Assembly: GCF_016907895.1 (NCBI RefSeq)
Contig: NZ_JAFBCV010000009.1
Span: 111,641 to 175,640, forward strand
Reading direction: 5' to 3'
DNA: 64,000 nucleotides
Source: Shouchella xiaoxiensis
Lineage (GTDB): Bacteria; Bacillota; Bacilli; Bacillales; Bacillaceae_D
The notes beneath the pieces are model-generated. The model saw only the letters and a program-made list of their open reading frames with translations. It did not search any database and was not told the origin of the DNA. Each line of letters starts with the position of its first letter. Positions within the stretch are counted from its first letter, which is position 1. Made by a program: the position numbers and the translations under genes. Positions 61,033-64,000 of the stretch are shown here, piece after piece.

Positions 61033-61728
61033 TTATCTGGCTTCAAGTGCGATCGAAACGGCACTTTCTGCATGTAGCTTAGTTGAATCGAATAACGGAA
61101 GAATGCTGTCTGACTGGTTAATAAGCAGCGGAATTTCTGTACAGCCGAGAATGACGCCTTCTGCCCCTTGGTCGGCTAATTGTTCGACTACAGATAAATA
61201 GTATTGTTTTGAATTTGGACAGGTTGTGCCGACGCAAAGTTCGTTAAAGATAACATCATGGACTTTTTTGCGGTCGGCTTCTTCTGGAACAATTAGTTCT
61301 ATTCCGTGTTTCTCCATTCGTTCACGGTAAAATGGTTTTTCCATTGTAAATTGAGTTCCGAGCAAACCAACCGTCCGCATTCCTTGCGCTTTGATGGATT
61401 CTGCTAGTGCATCAACAATGTGAATAACAGGAAGTCCTGTTTCTGCTTCAACATCATCAGCCATTAAATGCATCGTGTTTGTACAAATAACAAGTAGCTC
61501 AGCGCCACCGGCTTTTAATTTCTGTCCAGCTTCGACCATTTTTGAGGTCGCTTCCGTCCAATTCCCGGCTCTTTGCAGGTTCACAATTTCCTGGAAATCG
61601 AATGAGTAAAGCAGACATTTGGCTGAATGCAGTCCGCCAAACTGCTTTTTAACGTATTCATTAATATATTGATAATAGGATACCGACGATTCCCAGCTTA
61701 AACCTCCGATTAGACCAATTGTTTTCAT
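61033..61728 (-). CDS. aspartate/glutamate racemase family protein
   Basis: A 231-residue cofactor-independent amino acid racemase. The two catalytic Cys are in VICTNTMH (~residue 82) and GVILGCTEIPLL (~residue 197). The N-terminal MKTIGLIGGLSWESS is typical of the aspartate racemase subgroup (YgeA-like). It is divergent from a MocR-type regulator, which may control it. The start follows TAAAGGAGATTACGCATA. Confidence 0.92.
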   Translation of the reverse strand: MKTIGLIGGLSWESSVSYYQYINEYVKKQFGGLHSAKCLLYSFDFQEIVNLQRAGNWTEATSKMVEAGQKLKAGGAELLVICTNTMHLMADDVEAETGLPVIHIVDALAESIKAQGMRTVGLLGTQFTMEKPFYRERMEKHGIELIVPEEADRKKVHDVIFNELCVGTTCPNSKQYYLSVVEQLADQGAEGVILGCTEIPLLINQSDSILPLFDSTKLHAESAVSIALEAR

Positions 61729-61838
61729 TATGCGTAATCTCCTTTAGCGAAGTTCTTGTGAAAAGCGTATCATGCTATACTGGACCAATAAAGATCCACA
61801 TTTGGAGTAGTTTGAAGGTACCAGAGGAGGTGGGAAGG

Positions 61839-63221
61839 TTGTTATGGTTTGCATTATCACGTAATGAGCGCAAAACGCTTGTCATGCAGATTGAAGAAGA
61901 ATTACGCAATCGGATTTTTTCGGGGCAGTTATCAGCGGATGAACAGCTGCCGTCATCAAGAGAGCTGGCTAAATCATTAGGCGTTTCTCGAAATACAGTT
62001 AATGAAGCATACGAGCAGCTTTTGCTCGAAGGCTATATTTATCGTATTGCTCGGTCTGGTACATATGTATCAAAAGGGCTTTCGTTTCAAAAAGAGCAGG
62101 GGTCGATTCTTGGAGAGAAAATGGTAACAAATGTTGAGACAAAAAAAGATGTAATTGATTTTAAAGCGAGTCAACCAGCAATCGATTATTTTCCGAAGCA
62201 TGCTTGGGCAAACGTCTATAAGCAAGTATGCTTAGCTGCGGATGATCACGTTTTTGGTTACCAAACGGCTTACGGCAATATGGATTTACGCGCGGCCATT
62301 GCCAATTATTTAGGGAGGTTAAGAGGTGTAAACGCCGATCCTAATCAAATCTTTATTACGACGGGAGCGACTCAAGCGCTATCGTTGTTAACAAGGCTGT
62401 TAGCAAGCGAAGGCGATGTTGTGTGTGTTGAAGATCCAGTTACCGAAGAAATGCGCCGAATTTTTCTTGAGGCAGGTGCAGTCCTTCAGCCAATCCATAC
62501 CGACGAACACGGAATGGACCCCGCCAATCTTCCGCAATCGTCTAAACCAAGATTTGTTTTCACGATTCCATCCCATCAGTTTCCACTAGGCGCTATTATG
62601 CCAGTTAAACGCCGGATTCAATTAGTAGAATACGCGAGAAAAATGAATACGTATATCATTGAAGATGATTACGATAGTGAATTTATTTATGAAGGAACTC
62701 CTGTCCAAGCAATGCAGTCACTTGATGGGGAACGAGTCATTTATATCGGTACATTTAGCAAGATTCTGTCGCCGAGTTTACGAATTGGATATATGGTGCT
62801 GCCTTACCATTTAGTAAAGCGTGCAGAACAACAGAAGTGGTTTACAGACAGGCATTCTTCCTCACTTGAGCAGATGGCCCTCGCTGCTTTTATTAATGAA
62901 GGTTCATTTGAAAAACATATTCGTAAGATGAAGAAGCTTTATGCAAGAAGAAGAAAGGTGCTTGTTGAAGCCATTAATGACACTTTTCGATCGTGTGACA
63001 TTATTGGTCAGGCAGCGGGGATGCATCTCGTTGTTCGCTTTAAAGACCGAGATGAGATAAACCAAAAAAACCTCGCAGAAAATAAAGTGAAGGCAGTGGT
63101 TGTCGAAGATTTTTCGCTAAGAAAAGGATTCCATAAAAATGAGTTAATTTTAGGATACGGTCACCTTAATGAAATGGAGATTAAAGAAGGGGTAATACGG
63201 TTAAAAAAAGCGCTGCAATAA
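61839..63221 (+). CDS. MocR-family GntR/aminotransferase-like regulator
   Basis: A 460-residue PLP-binding transcription factor. The N-terminal GntR winged helix (~10-75) has LPSSRELAKSLGVSRNTVNEAYEQLLLEGYI. The rest is a fold-type I aminotransferase domain with the PLP-binding Lys in YIGTFSKILSPSLRIGYM. TTG 61839 follows AGAGGAGGTGGGAAGG; the frame is open 40 codons further, but into the divergent promoter. MocR proteins such as GabR and PdxR usually act on the neighbouring divergent gene, here an amino acid racemase. Confidence 0.92.
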   Translation: MLWFALSRNERKTLVMQIEEELRNRIFSGQLSADEQLPSSRELAKSLGVSRNTVNEAYEQLLLEGYIYRIARSGTYVSKGLSFQKEQGSILGEKMVTNVETKKDVIDFKASQPAIDYFPKHAWANVYKQVCLAADDHVFGYQTAYGNMDLRAAIANYLGRLRGVNADPNQIFITTGATQALSLLTRLLASEGDVVCVEDPVTEEMRRIFLEAGAVLQPIHTDEHGMDPANLPQSSKPRFVFTIPSHQFPLGAIMPVKRRIQLVEYARKMNTYIIEDDYDSEFIYEGTPVQAMQSLDGERVIYIGTFSKILSPSLRIGYMVLPYHLVKRAEQQKWFTDRHSSSLEQMALAAFINEGSFEKHIRKMKKLYARRRKVLVEAINDTFRSCDIIGQAAGMHLVVRFKDRDEINQKNLAENKVKAVVVEDFSLRKGFHKNELILGYGHLNEMEIKEGVIRLKKALQ

Positions 63222-63260
63222 AAAAAGAAAAAGCGAGCTGCGATGGATACGCTGCTCGCT
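63222..63260 (-). terminator. terminator of the small-peptide array
   Basis: On the minus strand AGCGAGC (63254-63260) pairs with GCTCGCT (63232-63238). Inner AGCG/CGCA pairing is imperfect. TTTTTCTTTTTTT follows. It closes transcription of the array coming from the right. Confidence 0.85.
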
Positions 63261-63269
63261 CTATAAACT

Positions 63270-63335
63270 TTAACCAAGAGTTCCCACGATGTTCGATACT
63301 GATTCGAATAACTGAGTAAGTACGTCTGTGAGCAT
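63270..63335 (-). CDS. array peptide 1 (diverged copy), 21 aa
   Basis: ORF of 21 codons with TAGGAGGTGGATCAA before ATG. It starts MLTDVLTQLF and ends ESVSNIVGTLG. It differs from the other copies by conservative changes (L for F, V for I, T for V, L for A, N for S). It keeps D4, Q8, F10, E11, S12, V13, S14, I16 and GTLG, so the protein pattern is conserved although the DNA has diverged. It is an amphipathic anionic helix without signal peptide. Family unknown. Confidence 0.75.
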   Translation of the reverse strand: MLTDVLTQLFESVSNIVGTLG

Positions 63336-63370
63336 TTGATCCACCTCCTATGTGTAAGTAAAAATATAAA

Positions 63371-63436
63371 TTAACCAAGAGTACCGATGATGCTAGAAAC
63401 CGATTCAAAAGCTTGAACAAGAATGTCTGTGAACAT
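63371..63436 (-). CDS. array peptide 2, 21 aa
   Basis: The main form of the peptide, starting MFTDILVQAF and ending SVSSIIGTLG. Positions 2, 5, 6, 9, 10, 13, 16, 17 and 20 are hydrophobic; the others are mostly polar or small. One face of a helix is therefore oily. The only charged side chains are D4 and E11. There is no leader or cleavage motif, so if exported it would be leaderless, as phenol-soluble modulins are. TAGGAGGTGGCTTTC precedes ATG. Confidence 0.75.
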   Translation of the reverse strand: MFTDILVQAFESVSSIIGTLG

Positions 63437-63486
63437 GAAAGCCACCTCCTATGGATTGGTTATTTGGGGAAAAGGGTTTTTGAGAA

Positions 63487-63552
63487 TTAACCAAGAGTAC
63501 CGATAATGCTAGAAACCGATTCAAAAGCTTGAACAAGAATGTCTGTAAACAT
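63487..63552 (-). CDS. array peptide 3, 21 aa
   Basis: Same protein as peptide 2. The DNA differs by silent changes (ATT for ATC in the second-half Ile codon, TTT for TTC at codon 2). Same TAGGAGGTGGCTTTC ribosome site. Confidence 0.75.
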   Translation of the reverse strand: MFTDILVQAFESVSSIIGTLG

Positions 63553-63602
63553 GAAAGCCACCTCCTATGGATTGGTTATTTGGGGAAAAGGGTTTTTGAG
63601 AA

Positions 63603-63668
63603 TTAACCAAGAGTACCGATGATGCTAGAAACCGATTCAAAAGCTTGAACAAGGATGTCTGTAAACAT
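63603..63668 (-). CDS. array peptide 4, 21 aa
   Basis: Same protein as peptide 2, with a silent ATC for ATT at codon 5 and TTT at codon 2. Same ribosome site. Confidence 0.75.
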   Translation of the reverse strand: MFTDILVQAFESVSSIIGTLG

Positions 63669-63717
63669 GAAAGCCACCTCCTATTGATTGGTTGTTTGGA
63701 GAAAAGGGTTTTGAAAA

Positions 63718-63783
63718 TTAACCAAGAGTACCGATGATGCTAGAAACCGATTCAAAAGCTTGAACAAGAATGTCTGTAAACAT
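63718..63783 (-). CDS. array peptide 5, 21 aa
   Basis: Same protein as peptide 2. The ribosome site is TAGGAGGTGCCTTTC, one base different from the others, and the spacer to peptide 4 is one nucleotide shorter. Confidence 0.75.
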   Translation of the reverse strand: MFTDILVQAFESVSSIIGTLG

Positions 63784-63833
63784 GAAAGGCACCTCCTATT
63801 GATTCGTTATTTGGGGAAAAGGGTTTTTGAGAA

Positions 63834-63899
63834 TTAACCAAGAGTACCGATGATGCTAGAAACCGATTCAAAAGCTTGAACAAGAATGTCTGTGAACAT
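63834..63899 (-). CDS. array peptide 6, 21 aa
   Basis: Same protein as peptide 2, with TTC at codon 2. Ribosome site TAGGAGGTGGCTTTC. Confidence 0.75.
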   Translation of the reverse strand: MFTDILVQAFESVSSIIGTLG

Positions 63900-63949
63900 G
63901 AAAGCCACCTCCTATTGATTCGTTATTTGGGGAAAAGGGTTTTTGAGAA

Positions 63950-64000
63950 TTAACCAAGAGTACCGATGATGCTAGAAACCGATTCAAAAGCTTGAACAAG
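63950..64000 (-). CDS. array peptide 7, truncated by the window edge
   Basis: The last 16 codons plus stop are present and identical in protein to peptide 2. The start codon would lie 15 nt outside the window. The array therefore continues to the right. Confidence 0.7.
   Translation of the reverse strand, partial: LVQAFESVSSIIGTLG

Larger units (their letters stand above)
63270..64000 (-). repeat. tandem array of ~116-bp gene units, at least seven, open at the window edge
   Basis: Units start (stop-codon ends) at 63270, 63371, 63487, 63603, 63718, 63834 and 63950. Spacing is 101 nt for the first pair, then 116, 116, 115, 116 and 116. Each unit is one 66-nt ORF plus a ~50-nt spacer carrying TAGGAGGTG. 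The six right-hand units are nearly identical including spacers, which indicates recent tandem duplication. The left unit is diverged. No hairpins lie between units, so one polycistronic message is likely. The promoter is beyond the window. Confidence 0.9.

Noticed and set aside
63181..63420. 79-codon minus-strand ORF overlapping the peptide array
   Set aside because: It runs out of frame through two peptide genes, the terminator and the end of the MocR gene, and has no ribosome site of its own.
63371..64000. CRISPR array or simple non-coding tandem repeat
   Set aside because: The repeat unit contains an intact ORF with ribosome site, there are no variable spacers, and the diverged first unit keeps the protein pattern.

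Overview
The window looks like chromosomal DNA of a low-to-mid GC, spore-forming Bacillaceae bacterium, most likely an alkaliphilic Bacillus or Shouchella type. The evidence is the set of clear Bacillus homologues (BceRSAB, SwrC with YerO, ScoAB, sporulenol-type SqhC, YycC, DegV, a DUF6944-type repetitive protein), strong AGGAGG ribosome sites, several GTG and TTG starts, and compact operons closed by U-tailed hairpins. No rRNA, tRNA, phage, insertion sequence or CRISPR array was seen. The species call is inference.

Layout. 1-4.7 kb: truncated hisS behind a terminator-like hairpin, a small Cys/His-rich protein, a triterpene cyclase, a cation/Ca exchanger and a repetitive DUF6944-type protein. 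4.8-6.2 kb: scoAB CoA transferase behind a candidate cre box. 6.3-10.8 kb: a complete bacitracin-type BceRSAB module; bceR appears to start at CTG. 10.9-15.8 kb: a lipoprotein, a UbiD decarboxylase, a ring-cleaving dioxygenase behind an MhqR-like operator, a degenerate intergenic repeat and deoD. 15.9-21.3 kb: a GAF-STAS protein with an MscS channel, then a PhnDCE-type transporter followed by a Ppx/GppA phosphatase. 21.3-27.5 kb: YerO and SwrC, with a 46-codon ORF overlapping the swrC start, and an HrtAB/MacB-like ABC pair.

27.5-33.3 kb: a MutS2-like ATPase without the Smr domain sits behind a long leader. That leader contains a promoter, a 7-codon peptide ORF (MYLVVLN), a perfect 10-bp pairing between the ORF and the base of a terminator, and a second terminator. 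This is the layout of ribosome-mediated attenuators of antibiotic-resistance genes. It is followed by an ECF sigma, membrane protein and ABC operon on the other strand. 33.5-44.2 kb: DegV, a DUF218 protein, cysteine dioxygenase with a DMT exporter, an aldehyde dehydrogenase, a dicarboxylate-type two-component system with its DASS transporter (cre boxes at the ALDH/kinase intergenic region and before the transporter), a hidden 47-aa ribbon-helix-helix gene, and a CynX-type MFS protein. 44.2-48.5 kb: a 281-bp inverted-repeat-bounded element, then an operon of a beta-propeller lipoprotein, OmpR/kinase pair, YtkA-like lipoprotein and 4-TM protein.

48.6-63.2 kb: pterin dehydratase, VanY-type peptidase, ASCH protein, a DoxX protein under two perfect Rex boxes, BrnQ, CHY zinc finger, nucleoside hydrolase, GNAT, YycC, a degenerate ABC system, a lone ribD, an SDR, a DbpA-type helicase, an Asp/Glu racemase and a divergent MocR regulator. 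63.27-64.0 kb: the most unusual locus, a tandem array of at least seven 21-codon genes, each with its own strong ribosome site. They encode one anionic amphipathic helix, six copies near-identical and one diverged. The array runs off the window edge and ends in a terminator. It resembles leaderless amphipathic peptides (phenol-soluble-modulin-like or leaderless bacteriocins) in size and architecture, but I do not recognise the family.
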